DNA from: Pseudomicrostroma phylloplanum
Taxonomy: Eukaryota > Basidiomycota > Exobasidiomycetes > Microstromatales
Direction: 5' to 3'
Assembly (NCBI GenBank): GCA_039545275.1
Contig: BCHS01000018.1
Coordinates: forward strand, 362,771 to 426,770
Length of the DNA stretch: 64,000 nucleotides
Shown: piece by piece, positions 43,953 through 55,661 of the stretch
How the letters are laid out: each line of letters starts with the position of its first letter
Position numbering within the stretch: position 1 is the first letter of the stretch
Translations under genes and position numbers: made by a program
The notes under the pieces: generated by a model
Database searches by the model: none
What the model saw: only the letters and a program-made list of their open reading frames with translations
What the model was told of the DNA's origin: nothing

Positions 43953-44390
43953 CAGAGTCTCGCTGGTTAGAGGCGGCTTCGAGCTTCTTAGCCAGGCATG
44001 TGCGTCCGATGCGCTGTCAGGCCTTGCCTCGTTGTCGCGCCATCACTCACGTTTCACTGTAATGGATTGTTGTTTTCATATCCTTTCCCGCACGGTCCTC
44101 TTGCCTATGTCAGACTGCCTATAGCGAGAGGGTAGAGTCAAATGTCTCACTAGAGTTACTCTGTTTGCCTCCCACTAGACACTACTCGGCATAATGCAGC
44201 GATGGTCTTGCCACTTTGCCCTGCTGACCCGATCCCCTTCACCCTGCTGCTCCTTCATCGGAGACGTGTGCGACGCGGCTATGCCCCATCGAGGCCAGCA
44301 TACCCAATGAGCTGACGTCCGCCCACCCCGCGGCGATCAGCAATGCAAAGATCTACGATCATTGACAGCTGACTTCACAGGCACATCAAT

Positions 44391-44457
44391 GGCGGCACAT
44401 TGACCAAGCTGAGACGACGTTGTGGTGGCGGCACATTGACCAAGCTGAGACGACGTT
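44391..44457. repeat. Exact 31-bp direct repeat, two copies
   Basis: GGCGGCACATTGACCAAGCT continues for 11 more shared bases; the copies begin at 44391 and 44427 with a 5-bp spacer (36-bp period). Confidence 0.9.
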
Positions 44458-44460
44458 CGT

Positions 44461-44694
44461 GCTGCTACCACAACAGCACAATCCGGTGAATCTGGCGTCT
44501 CGTATCACAATGCTGGTCTCCAGGCTACCTTTCGGAACGTGCCATATGCAGCTCAAGAGGACTTACTCTCCACGTCTTGCCTCGAAGACAAGCTGGGCTA
44601 CTCGTCTCTCGTGGTCGTGTGGGAACCTCATAGCCACGGTTCTCTCGGTCAACAAAGCCTCACTGGCAACAGACAGGTAAGAAGCCATCATCCG
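44461..44694 (+). pseudogene. Possible relic of a type-B carboxylesterase N-terminus
   Basis: In one frame the sequence reads SGESGVSYHNAGLQATFRNV followed by PYAA, resembling the start of type-B carboxylesterases (GxFxGIPYA). There is no ATG in frame after the upstream stop and the frame loses similarity after about 40 residues, so if real it is a fragment. Resemblance is short and could be chance. Confidence 0.25.
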
Positions 44695-44795
44695 ACGGAC
44701 GGCGCATAATCAGACCTTCGCTTCGGAGTATTTCTGACGTCTCGAATCTTATATGTCATATTGGAATCTATTTGACAGGCTGAGCACGCGATTCA

Positions 44796-46340
44796 CTACC
44801 TTTGTGGCGGGCCAGCAGGACCGCCGGGCCGACCGGGTCCACCAGGTCCGCCAGGTCCGCCAGGTCCCCAGTAACCTCCGTGACCACCGGTGAAATCAGT
44901 GGTACACTGAGGCTGAGCAAAGTCCTCCTTGGTGCCCATTGGCCAAATTGGCAATTTGCAGATCTCATGAGCTTGACAGCCTCGACACTGCTTCCAGGTC
45001 GTCCAAGAAAGGTAGCTTTTCAGCTCAGTAGCAGTATCGAATGCCTTCTGAGCGTCTCCATCGTCGATGGCGTCCCAAGCAGTCCAGATACTTGAGCACA
45101 TCTTGTGGACGACCTGACGCACAGCTTGCGCAGCTACTGACTTGGTTGCCGACGAGGAGGATGTACTGTCTGGCCAGAACTGATGGACACATCTGCCGAC
45201 CTCTGCGTCCCTGTTCCTGTTTGCGAAGTCTATGTAAGGCCGGCGCATCATCTTGAGTTGTTCTTTGAACGACTTCTTTTCGCCAACGAGCGTGAATAGA
45301 TACTCGAGACGGTTGGACCATCTAGCTACGTACATGTCCACTACTGCTTGCCAGTCGATGGCGTCGGTTTCGGGAGTCTTGCCACTGAGAGCCAATGATT
45401 GTAGCAGATCTCTTGTGATCTGGATTTGCTCAGAGTCGGCGTACATGCGCGGTCTACCTTCCTCGTCGATGTAGGTAGCATTTGGGAGAGCAAACATAGT
45501 GATGAAGCTGTCATAGTCGAGAGTCACCCTTCCCCCTCCAATGCCATGGTAGCGCGACGCGACGGCCTCGTAGTAGGCGTAGTGATCGAATTCACCGGGA
45601 GCTTCGACTTGCTTGATGTCGATGACGTCGAGGACCTCAGCAAAGGAGCAAAGGATGATTTCGAATCCTCCCTCCATCCGCAGAATGCCATCGATGGTTC
45701 CTGCCCAGCTCTCCTGAGCAACCCGACACAGGTCCTCAGCCCTCTCAAATTCTCCGTCCCCAGGCATGGGATCAGCTGTCGCCTTTTTGCGAATGACGAG
45801 GTCTTGAGTGTCCAGGGTGCCAAAGTCAGATTTGGCAGCCGACTGACCATCCAGATATAGGAGGCGCAATGGACGACGGGTCTTGTAGGTATGCAGAAAG
45901 CCATGGCCTGACCGGGCAACGCTGCTGAGAGTCGAGCTGCTGAAGGGGATCTGTTCTTGCTGTTCACGAATCGACGGAGGCAGCCCGCGTCCTGGTCCGC
46001 CCCCAGGTCCGCCCCCAGGGAATCTCCCGAGACCCATCGAGGCGAACAGGAGCGCATGTTCCGCCTCGAAAGCAAGCCATTCGGTGCCATTGATCCGGTA
46101 CTCGTGGGACGTGCCGTGGTAGAACTCTGTATCTTGCGGAACAGAGGCAATATAGAACCCCAAGCCGTTGTGATTCAGGGAGGAACCAAACTGTCGCATG
46201 GAGCTATGGATGGCATTGAAGATGTCATTGGCGTAGGTGAGGGGGTCCAACGAGGGGGCCTTCAAGGCAGGGGCGGGGATCGAAGCAGCTCTGGCTGCGC
46301 AAAGTGCAAATGCAAGGACAAAGGCAGTGACTTGTCTCAT
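44796..46340 (-). CDS. Secreted conserved fungal protein with collagen-like tail (514 aa)
   Basis: Single exon. A signal peptide (MRQVTAFVLAFALCAARA, cut near residue 19) leads a protein of a widespread uncharacterised fungal family, recognisable by FYHGTSHEYRINGTEWLAFEAEHALLF, RPLRLLYLDGQSAAKSDFGT and DGILRMEGGFEIILCSF. Gly/Pro insert GRFPGGGPGGGPGRG sits near residue 110. Cys-rich end WKQCRGCQAHEICK is followed by a collagen-like Gly-Pro-Gly tail. Likely extracellular or cell-wall associated. Molecular function unknown; no catalytic motif I can name. It is the last well-formed gene before the gene desert. Confidence 0.8.
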   Translation of the reverse strand: MRQVTAFVLAFALCAARAASIPAPALKAPSLDPLTYANDIFNAIHSSMRQFGSSLNHNGLGFYIASVPQDTEFYHGTSHEYRINGTEWLAFEAEHALLFASMGLGRFPGGGPGGGPGRGLPPSIREQQEQIPFSSSTLSSVARSGHGFLHTYKTRRPLRLLYLDGQSAAKSDFGTLDTQDLVIRKKATADPMPGDGEFERAEDLCRVAQESWAGTIDGILRMEGGFEIILCSFAEVLDVIDIKQVEAPGEFDHYAYYEAVASRYHGIGGGRVTLDYDSFITMFALPNATYIDEEGRPRMYADSEQIQITRDLLQSLALSGKTPETDAIDWQAVVDMYVARWSNRLEYLFTLVGEKKSFKEQLKMMRRPYIDFANRNRDAEVGRCVHQFWPDSTSSSSATKSVAAQAVRQVVHKMCSSIWTAWDAIDDGDAQKAFDTATELKSYLSWTTWKQCRGCQAHEICKLPIWPMGTKEDFAQPQCTTDFTGGHGGYWGPGGPGGPGGPGRPGGPAGPPQR

Positions 46341-47999
46341 CAGGCCTGACCTGTTACCGATATCCTGTGCACTGAGTCAATTTGGGAAGTTGATGGAGGT
46401 GTAGGATGCTCGTGGGGTGGAAGACAAGCACCGCTTGCTGTACGGAAGGGGTGGTCGGAGGGAAAGGAGTACCGCGATGGCCACTGGGGTCTGGCATATA
46501 GGCCAGCCCCCTTCATGGCTTCGATAGGCTGCGTATCCGCTGCCTCGATAAGACGAGCGTCGGCCAATGCGGTGCTCATCAGATAAAAGGTCCGGCAAGG
46601 GCGGAGCAAGTTCTATTGTGCCGAGCGCGGCCGTGCATCGGCCGACTGGCGGAGCTCGCAAGCCACTCGGCAGTAAGCGAGGCGCCTGCAGTACGCACGC
46701 GGGAACCCTACATTTCTTACCCTGTTACCTTGCTCTCTGATGGTTCAGTCCGCCTTCCGATCAAGACTGTGTGTGTGGGAATACCGTCTCTTCGATAGCG
46801 CAAACCATTGGCGAAGATCCTCACAATGCGCGTCACAGAAACTGTGGAGAGATGGACGATCTCGCGAAGGAGCTCAGCGGCCGTCGAGCAAGCCCTTTCT
46901 CGCCTGCGGACTCAAGGCCGGAGAGCATTGGAGAGGGAAGTTATCTCGCCGTTGAACCGCATCTGTGCCGCTACACTTCTACTAGTGGCATGTTCGGTAC
47001 TCCCACTGGATGTGAACCTACCGGCAAAAGTATCACACCGCCTTTCCTTTGGAGGGCAATGAGACGTTTCAGAGCATCCTTTCAGTGCAAGGCACAACAG
47101 TGCATAGTGGGTGAGGTGTCGTCGATGGGGCGGGCGAAACAACAAAGAGAAATGGTGACATGGATATAAGAACTCTTGAACGTGTCTCCTAAGGCTCGCT
47201 TGATAGTACCCTCACTGCGCTTCTGGGATGTTCATATGGGCTGCATAGCCCCTGATGTGCTTGATGCAGCATTGCTGGTAATGGAAGCGCAGGAGGTCCC
47301 TGTTTGGGGTGTCGAAACCAGCGCGGAACCTGTCTGGACGGAGTATTCTGCCGTGGTACCGGCCGTAGTCCCCCTTGGCCTTGAAAACATGGATGACAAG
47401 ATTCTCCCCCTGCCAGTACGCATTGGTGTGATCAGACTTACAGACAGTAGCATCTGTTACGAAGCTTTCCAGACAGACTCACAACCGGGTGGAAGGCAAT
47501 ACCTCCTGGGTCGAACTCAGAGTGTATATCCTTCCTGAGGAGTAGGCCGTATGCCGTTTGGAAGAGGTTGGCATTCCTTCGAGGAAGCCCGAGCACCTCT
47601 ACGTAGTACTGTCAGGTGTAAGGCAGCGTGGCGAGGGAAGCGATTTGTTCGAGAACAGGCAACTACCGCATCCCCGATTTACCTCAGGGCGCGAGACGGG
47701 TAGAATGTGTGCAGCCATGCAAGACTCGAAATCTATATCGGTGACCAAGCAAAATGCATCCCTGACCATCAATCTTTTGAAGAATTGCGACTGAATTTGC
47801 GCGACAGGTTTTTCTATCAGCGACGCAGGCACCTGTCCTGTCTGATCGACCGGACCTTACCTGGTTTACAGTTGAGCGTGAGGAGTGCCTCATAGTGCTA
47901 TTGTCGCCCACATCTGCGGGAGCCCGGAACTTGTCCTTGAATCGAGGGCCTCGAACGGGCGTCAGACCTGCGTCTGTGATGGTGAGAGAAGCACTTGAG

Positions 48000-48353
48000 T
48001 CAGGGTCTCGCAGCATTGATGATCATGCCGTGATCAAGCAGACTCTCCAGCACCCGTCCCTTCCGATCTACATCGCTCGCCCACATGATGGACTCACCGT
48101 CTGACCTTACAACGAGAGTCTCAGCTATAACAGGGTCTGCTCCAGTCTTGGCCGTACCATCGAGCGTGGTCAGGTTGACGTCTCCCGTAGAGCACATGCT
48201 AAGGACTTCGTAAATGTAATCCCATGTTGCCACTTGATCTCGGGTCAGGAAGGCAATGGGGAAGGCGAGCAGTATATCGCCAGAACCATCTTGCAGAATG
48301 AGACTGCCTCCAGGCCACCAGTGAGCGGCTGGGGTGTAGATCTGGTTCTGCAT
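48000..48353 (-). pseudogene. Possible orphan exon or gene remnant (117 codons)
   Basis: Frame reads MQNQIYTPAAHWWPGGSLIL and continues with a regular alternation of hydrophobic and polar residues (LLAFPIAFLTRDQVATWDYI). It looks more protein-like than neighbouring frames, but there is no signal peptide, domain or supporting splice structure. An in-frame stop lies 14 codons before the ATG. Treat as tentative. Confidence 0.25.
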
Positions 48354-48625
48354 ATACGCGTGTGGTCCAGGTCTTGAAGGCAGGGGTCAAGTATAAGGCG
48401 TTTGGGGACGTTGCTCGAGAGTCACCCGCGCGTTGGAGAATTCTTGCCGCCTAGCATTGCCAGGATGCACAAGAAAGAGCCAGAGTCACAATAGCACGCT
48501 ACCAAGCCGTCTAGATTTACGATGATGTGAAGTGCCCGCATGTCAGAGCACGCAGCCCACCAGAGGTTGGCATACAAGCCCCCCTGACCCAATCACAGCA
48601 ACAGAGAAGTAGACTTGCATGTCAT

Positions 48626-48655
48626 GGTGCTTCGCGGTGCTTCGCGGTGCTTCGC
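48626..48655. repeat. 10-bp tandem repeat GGTGCTTCGC x3 with adjacent hairpin
   Basis: Three perfect copies followed by a diverged one (GGTGCCTCAC). The sequence to about 48692 can fold back (GCGGTGCCT against AGGCACCCCGC). Confidence 0.8.
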
Positions 48656-50898
48656 GGTGCCTCACGATGCCTTACGGCAAGGCACCCCGCAAAGCGCAAT
48701 TTCCGCTCGCGCCCATCGCGACGGAAACAGATTTGGTATGCTGAGCCTACCTGATGCTAGAGCGACCTCTTTGCCTCTACTAAGCAGGTTGACTATGGGT
48801 TGAGGATAGCGCTACGAGAAGGATTGCAGCAAGCGCTGTAGCGTTGACACATCATCTGATTTCCGTCACGTCGTTTCACCGGATCCCGTGAGACAGCTAG
48901 TCCTCCACGCCAGCTCAGACAGGTCGACACCCTCGCCTTTTTGCCGCGGCGACACTGCTTCCTGCAGTCCTCCATGTCAGTATTTTCACTTCGTGGTGCC
49001 ATGACGTGCGATGTCCTACCATTTCATCAAAAGCTTCAGAGAAGCACTGCTGAGCGTCTGCGTGTTGAGAACCTTGCTGTTGATGTGTTCCCAAGTCGAC
49101 CTGAATCGTCCGTTCCTTATGCGACTAGCTTTTCCAAAGCAGTCTCCCAGATGTCGTCCCTTGCGCCAGCGGATCTGCGGCTGCACGAATGTGCGGATGC
49201 GATGTAGTGATAAGACCCCACAGAATGAGAAATCTACGACGCAGAGCTGCTAGGTACCTATAGATGATAGCACTCTGTTCGCTGTAAGATATCAGGAGGT
49301 CCGATACATCTCGGGCTGAGATCAAAACCTTCGTCTCACTCATTCGCAATGCCGGTTTGAGCTAGGGCTCCTTATGTCCTTTTGCTGTCACCGTGCCACT
49401 GATTCACGTCTCTGCCATTGCTGACCACCAGCGAGGTAAAACACCACCGAGAGTCTTCGGAGTAGGACCCTGCTTGTTGACGAGCCTTCTAGTCTCCTCC
49501 ACTTGCGTTGCTTTACAATTCGATGAGATCAGGCCAGAGGTGAGTGCGCACCATCTGAAATCATGTCATCCGTGTCCTTGGACGAGTTGAGCATTAGCTC
49601 ATCATGATCACGGCTTCAACAGTGAGCGCTCCGCACAGACCTTCGAGATCGTGTGGAGGGTCATGACGCTACCTCGAAACATCGGCTCACAGAGTCATGT
49701 AAGTTCGAGCCTTTGTCTTACTTCCCTTTGCCGGGCCTCTTCGGGGACTATCGTCGTCACTGACCGCCCATCACCTAGTCTCGTGGCCGTATACTGATAT
49801 CACGTGTCTTGACATCTCGTGCTTGCGGGTGTCATCACACTCGTGATCATCCTCATCTCCCAAGCCATCGCTGGAGAATATTCTATTGTTTCGCTTGCGC
49901 TTGCGAAAGTTCGGCAGTCGAGGGCCCCATCTGAGGTCTACCCAGGCTCGATAGCTCCTGACGCAATATGACGGTAACCGCCGTCCCCATGGAGATATTT
50001 GGGGGCGCCAACGCTCCGGGATACGGCGCTCTCGAACAGCTGCTTGGCACGAGACATGTTCAAGAATCCTCATGGCACCCTTGGGTATACATGAGTTCCC
50101 TTGCTGCGAGAAGTGCTTGCCAGCGACACAACGTCACACAGCGTCACTCAACGTCACATGGTCAAGCACGACACTGCCGCGGGGGTAGAAGTACTTTTAC
50201 CAGGACCTCGTCTGACAGAAAGAATAGTCAGCCTGTCTTCGGTGGCCAGCCTTCCGATCGCGTCTATATTCTGGATCATTGGCTTCTGTCATCCTGATCT
50301 GTAATTGGTCACCTTTGGTCGGGATGGCATACAAATGACCCGGTAGGCTAAGGTCCGATGGGAGCAGATCGCACTCTGTGAGGTGGAAGCGACGAGTCAG
50401 GCAAGAGTGAGCAGAGTGTGAGAACCGAGGCCCGATGACTCATTCCGTCCAGGGACGAGCTGGCATAGACTGTCCCCGTGCGGTCAATCTGAACACTCGC
50501 GGGTGAGCCTTCTACCGGGTTCTCGCAAAAGTTGCACAAATAGCGACGATGCTCAAATGGCCGCTCACTTCGAGCTGCCCCACCGCGAGCGGATAGCTCC
50601 TCGAACGATCTTTGCTATGGACGCGATGAATGTGAGCAGCGGACAATACTTCCCGGCTAGCGATGCCAATAAGCCACAGGAGCTCTCCAGTGACTCGCTG
50701 CCACACTACCATGCCATATGAACTCTCCGACACGGGATGCGCTGAGATGACTGCACGTCAACGAGCCCCTTCCTCTCACACTCCCACAGTGGCAGATAGC
50801 CGCTGAGAATTCGTACGCGCGCAGGAATGAGCGCACAGACAGTGTCAGGGTCCCTCATGGAAGCCTTCGAGACTGCAGTGCCAACAGGCTATCAAGTA

Positions 50899-51150
50899 CT
50901 CCTTTCGTCACTCAATTCCACCCAAACGCGCGTCAATCTAGCCGCTGTGCTCAGATTCTAGCCAGTGCAAAATTTTTTTGGCAGCATGCATGTTCAAAAA
51001 TAGCGGCATGACACTGCTCTAGTGCCTGAGGTTGTCTAAAGTGTGGCTTGAGTTCAGACTCAGATTGCCAAAGTGCGAGGCAAGCTGCCAGACTTCAAAT
51101 AAGCCTGCCAATCTCACCTGCATTTGGCTAGAATTGAGTGACGAAAGGAG
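50899..51150 (+). mobile_element. MITE copy 1 (252 bp), TA-flanked, mariner/Stowaway-like ends
   Basis: Left end CTCCTTTCGTCACTCAATT and right end AATTGAGTGACGAAAGGAG are perfect inverted repeats, each flanked by TA (50897-50898, 51151-51152). No coding capacity. TA duplication and CTCCxT-like ends are typical of Tc1/mariner-derived MITEs. Internal sequence is homologous, inverted, to 52659-52911. Confidence 0.85.
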
Positions 51151-51950
51151 TATAACGGAAAGCAACAGAAGCCTTAGCGGTAAAAGGATTTGCTTTTTCC
51201 GCAGGCTTACTCTAAAGTCCTGGAGTGAGATACTTTGTCGAAATTGCCGGTCTCATTCATTCCCGTACGAAGTCTTCTCCAAGACTATCTATCAATGACA
51301 CTGGTTGCGCCCGCTGATGCGCGGTTGTTTGCAGAGCGGACGAAGCGTGTACTTCGACAAGTTGTGAAAGAAAGGGCACCAGCCAGAGACTGAACAGAAT
51401 CATTCTTGACAGCACTCAGCTTGCCAAGATTCGCTCCGCAAGGATATACAGTACAGTAGCGAAGAGAAGAGGAGAGTGCGGTGTAATCCCGAGCTGATGC
51501 TGCCAGACTGAAGACGAGACTGTCGTACCAACGAAGCAAGCCTTGGCTACAATTCAACAAGAGTCCGCGTGCCATTGCGGTCAGACGCATGCAAAGCAGC
51601 ATTGTGCTTGCGTTCGACTTCGCAAGTTGAGCTCCGTGTCAGAGCTTGGACTGTTCAAAGGTCTGCGAAAGCGAACTTACTGTACAGTACAATGATACTG
51701 TACTGTACATTATGAGATTAGCAATGCTGACTTACAGGTGGGAAGGAACTCTTGGTGCATGGCTTCATGCCGGACAAGTATAGTCTTAGAAGCAGTACTG
51801 TATGAATTTCACAGACTCTACTTACAAAACTGTATTGCCATTTTACTCATCCCTCGACTCATCACTCAATGCTAGCCAGCTGCAACCGACTTTGATCGAG
51901 TGTGTCCGGACCTACAGTAGCAGGCGCAACGAAAGTCTTGGTAAATTGTA

Positions 51951-52005
51951 CTCCTTTCGTCACTCAATTCTAGCCATGCAGACAGATTTTAGCCGCTGAG
52001 CTTGA
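51951..52005 (+). mobile_element. MITE fragment (left end only)
   Basis: Begins CTCCTTTCGTCACTCAATT after TA, continues with TAGCC and AGCCGCTGAG as in the full copies, then diverges. No matching right end was found, so it is truncated or decayed. Confidence 0.65.
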
Positions 52006-52658
52006 AATCTGTCCGGGGCTAAAATTTTGAGCCGCTGAGTTAGCAAAGTAGCCAAGTGGCGTTTCAATTTTAGAACTAAGTAGCCAAATCAGACGCGCGT
52101 ATGCCACAATTTGTTACGAAGGTTGACGTTGCTCATGCCATACGATGTGGGAAGTTTGAGCGCTGTGACTTCAAAGTGGACATCATGACAGCGCCAATGG
52201 GTCAACAGAGCTCTGCAAAGCAGTGGGATCGCTGTTATGGCTTTAATACTTGCTGTCAGAGTCTCTAGCGGGCGTGGAAGCATCGTGTAAACGTCGCATC
52301 GGATCTCTGGAGATGCCAGCTGCGATCCAACGCTGTATTCCTCGAAACCAGCTGTCTGCTGCCTGGTGATGTTTTGAAGCCTCTCATTCAGGATCTCGCT
52401 GGTTGTGGTCTGATTCTGGACCTCTGCTGTACCTTGCCAATATAGTGTTTGACAGCATTCACTCGCTAATGTTGCAAAATCACGCACTGTTTGCGAACAT
52501 CACACTTGTGATTGCAAAGATGAGTACAGTGAAATTGCGCAACTCCCTCTGACAATGGTCTGGTCCCGAGAAAGGGAAGTCGAGCCGTGCGTTTTCGCGC
52601 CACACGCTTGCGTTTGTTTTACCTCTCACATGTCATTTGCGGCTGTGGTTCTACTGTA

Positions 52659-52911
52659 CTCCTTTTGTCACTCAATTTTAGCCAAATGCAAGTCAAATTA
52701 GCTGTGTGGCAAAAGGTCTGGCAGCCTGCTCCAGAACCTGGCGGTCTGAGTACGACCTCAAGCCACAAAATAGCCGAGCTCAGGCACTAAGACAGTGTTG
52801 TGCGGCCAAAACTGTACATGGATACTGCCAAGATATTTTTTCTCCTGGCTGGAATTTATGCACAGCGGCTGATCTGACGCGCATTTGGCTAGGATTGAGT
52901 GACAGAAGGAG
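52659..52911 (-). mobile_element. MITE copy 2 (253 bp), inverted relative to copy 1
   Basis: Left end CTCCTTTTGTCACTCAATT, right end ATTGAGTGACAGAAGGAG, flanked by TA (52657-52658, 52912-52913). Its reverse complement aligns along its length with copy 1 (shared AGCCGCTGTGC, CAGCCAG, GTGCCTGAG, TGTGGCTTGAG). Older looking, with several substitutions in the terminal repeats. Confidence 0.82.
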
Positions 52912-52913
52912 TA

Positions 52914-55661
52914 GCATACCGTAACATGATCACTGCTGTACGCACACTGTGCACCTTTATACGTTTGGAGTGCTGCTAGTTGTGCCAAACATTGCTCCGC
53001 AGAGTCATACGTCTGTGAAAAAGTTACGCGGTTGCTTGCACAAATCACCCACGAGCAGTGCAAGCAACAGGTGCAACCCGATGACACGGGAGATCATGAC
53101 AAAGCCCTTCTAATACTTTCGTGAACATGCTCCTGGCTTCACTCTACCGTAGACAAAAGAGACTGATTTCAGCACCCAGACACAAAGCTGGGCAGTCTGT
53201 GTAAAGGTTATGGCGTCGTCGATTGTACGTTCGGTCGTAGTGAGAGCAACCCTGGAGTGAGCTTTGGGTACAATTCGTCGTCGTGAATCAAACAGCAAAC
53301 AGAGTGGCTGGAGGACGAGGGATCGGACAGATACCCGGAGAGCAAAGGAGATGGGAGACCATCAGTACTTTCTGCAGTACTGTAAGGTCATTGGGCTTAC
53401 TGGTAGAGGCTGATGGTCGCCGAGTACCGGGACACGCCGTCAAACCACTCCTTGAAGCTCAATGCACCACGCACAAGCGCGCAAGGCGCGCACGCGGGCA
53501 GGCAGGCATTGAACGGCGGTTCTGTTACAGTCTGCGCGCTCTGGCAATCTGAAATGACAATTTAGCGTCGTACCGGCACTGTTGCAGTCACATGGGGCCA
53601 AAGTTGCAGTTGCAGCCTGCCAAAAGACTCTTTGGCCTACTGGACCTTTGCGCACTCCGCCAAACTTGCCGCAATTGGCTACAACAGAGGAACAAGATGA
53701 GTGCTGTACAACATTCTTTGCGCCCTGCGCTCTCAGTACAGTGGCCGTGACCGTTGCCAGCCTCAGCAACAATTTGGGCCCTTCCTTTGCAGTATGCAGG
53801 TCGTCTCAAGCGATGCAAAACATTCAGAGAGTGTCGAGGGATCTTGCTTGGACAAGAGTTCTGGGTACTTTATGTTGCTGCACCCTCTGAGACAGTGTGC
53901 TGAATGCGCTCTCTTTCGGCTCCGAGGCTTAGCCACGCAACCGGTCATTACAGTATCCTCACTGTAGTCCGATCTCACCTCTGCTCCCTGGTCAATTCCT
54001 ACACTCGCAGCCTGCACCGACAGCTGGCTGCTCTCACAAGCTGACTATGCCACTGTACAAGAGACCATTTCTTGACAATGAAGCAGACCCCAGTGAGCGG
54101 CTTGCTCTGCAGCAGCCAGCGCGAAAGAGCTGAACGCATCTCAATACGTGACTGCTCCGGGGTCCCACGAAGCGGCAATTGGGGTGGGGGTGTTTGTGCC
54201 TTCGTGCGAAGGTCCGTTCTGGGGTGTGATACTGTACTGTATGCACAGAAGCGTGGGCCGCAGGGAAGAACGAACTTGGCGACCACACACTGGCAGCTTC
54301 CTTACAGGCCCGACATCGCATCGCTGTGCCCCTTGTGTCAACTGTACAGTCGCTTCGATGCCTATAGGCCATCATGGAAAGCACGCTGATTTTCATCGCA
54401 TACTGCAATATCCGGAGGCCTACAGTACGTGTCATGAGAGTCGCTCCGGCTTGATGTGACAGGTGCATTTGGGTGATGATACCGGCCGGCACGATTCCAG
54501 TGACCGAAGCTCTGTGGCATCAGACTTTCAACCTTGCTACTGTATGTCTCTACCGTACGTGGTCTATCGTAGAGAACAGTATAGCAAGGTGACTCGCTGT
54601 TGAACGCGTCCCGAGCTACAGTATTGGCCATTGACCGAGTGGTCATACAAAGCGGAAGTCCGTGTCCAGCAGCTTGGCTCATACCGAGGCCAGATTCTGT
54701 AAATGTACAGCAAAGGGGCCAAACATCATGGCGGTGACTGGGTCCTGTTGTCACACGCTGTAGAAAGTGTCTGCTTTGCTCGAGTGCAACAGTTCATCAA
54801 CCTCGGGCTTACGGAGCGATTGTCGGAACGGTACTGTATCATGGCACTGCCCAGTAAGTAACCGAAGAAGTAGCCGAAGTCACATGCCGCACTGAAGTAG
54901 CCGGCTACCTTCGACGTGAGCTCTGTCCCTCGCTTCCACACCATGGCGCACTCTTCGGCGTGACATACAACTGAGGCGTTGGAAGTCCAGGCGCGATCCG
55001 GCTCCTCCTTTTCAGACTTCTTGAAGTTCCAGTGCATCCTTTGCCCGGCCCGGTGAGCCGTCCCATGGCTTTCGAGTCTTTCACCTCGGCCCAGAGGTCG
55101 TTGCCTGAGACAACAGCGGCAATATCCGTGCGGAATGTTCAGCATGACCTGTCACTGTATCATCGATAGGACAAGCGAGAGCAGCACCGATGACAGTTGA
55201 CAAGAGTTCGGTCGACTTTTCGTGCCGTCGGGTTTTCCACAAGCCGCCCAAGTGCTCGAGCCACGCTTCGTGCTTGTTTGTTCGTCTGTACTCATACGGC
55301 GGGGAAAATCGCCATGCTTGTGCGAATGGAGCGCTATACTTGTGCTGTCGAATGAGAGCAGACGTCACATGGCTCACGTTTCACAAGATAACAGAAGTGT
55401 GCAGATCACAAAATTTTGCCGATATCGGGCTGTCGTCTCCAATATGTGCCTCCTTGTTTGCCGGCTATCGGGAAGAGATCTCTGCCGAGGTCAGTCGACG
55501 CGTCGGCTACTTCTCCGGCACACCAGCAATGCCGAAGCGGGTTTTCGGGCATTTGCCTTGCTCGTAGGTGCAACGAGATTCATCTACAAAAGCAGTCAAT
55601 GTCGAGAGCCGGCCCGTCACGGTCTCATTTCCTTCTTCCGCTATCTTTTCTACTTGATATA
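52914..55661. other. Gene-poor segment, right half of the desert
   Basis: About 2.7 kb before the ABC transporter start. Many short open frames but no recognised domain, exon chain or RNA gene. The left two-thirds carry the heptamer cluster. The last about 400 bp serve as transporter promoter. Confidence 0.5.

Larger units (their letters stand above)
43953..44795. other. Gene-free stretch with a 31-bp direct repeat and a possible esterase relic
   Basis: Lies between convergent ERG5 and the secreted-protein gene. Contains the exact direct repeat at 44391-44421 and 44427-44457 and a short frame described separately. Nothing else recognised. Confidence 0.5.
46341..50896. other. Gene-poor segment, left half of the desert
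   Basis: 4.5 kb with only short open frames on all strands, low similarity to any family I know and no convincing exon chain. It holds a 10-bp tandem repeat (48626-48655) and one frame at 48000-48353 that may be a gene remnant. Composition looks less GC-rich and codon-like than the flanks, though I did not compute it. Confidence 0.5.
51447..54838. repeat. Dense cluster of the heptamer TACTGTA/TACAGTA
   Basis: I count 17 exact copies on one or the other strand in 3.4 kb, at roughly 51447, 51452, 51679-51706 (four), 51795, 51913, 52653, 53378, 53949, 54229-54240 (two), 54421, 54539, 54617 and 54832. Chance would give fewer than one. Elsewhere in the window I noticed only one (about 4292). Several copies overlap as TACTGTACTGTA or TACAGTACAGTA. 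Confidence 0.75.

Noticed and set aside
53440..53772. 110-codon frame in the desert (Ala/Cys/Val-rich)
   Set aside because: No signal peptide, no motif, no splice context; one of many similar random frames there.
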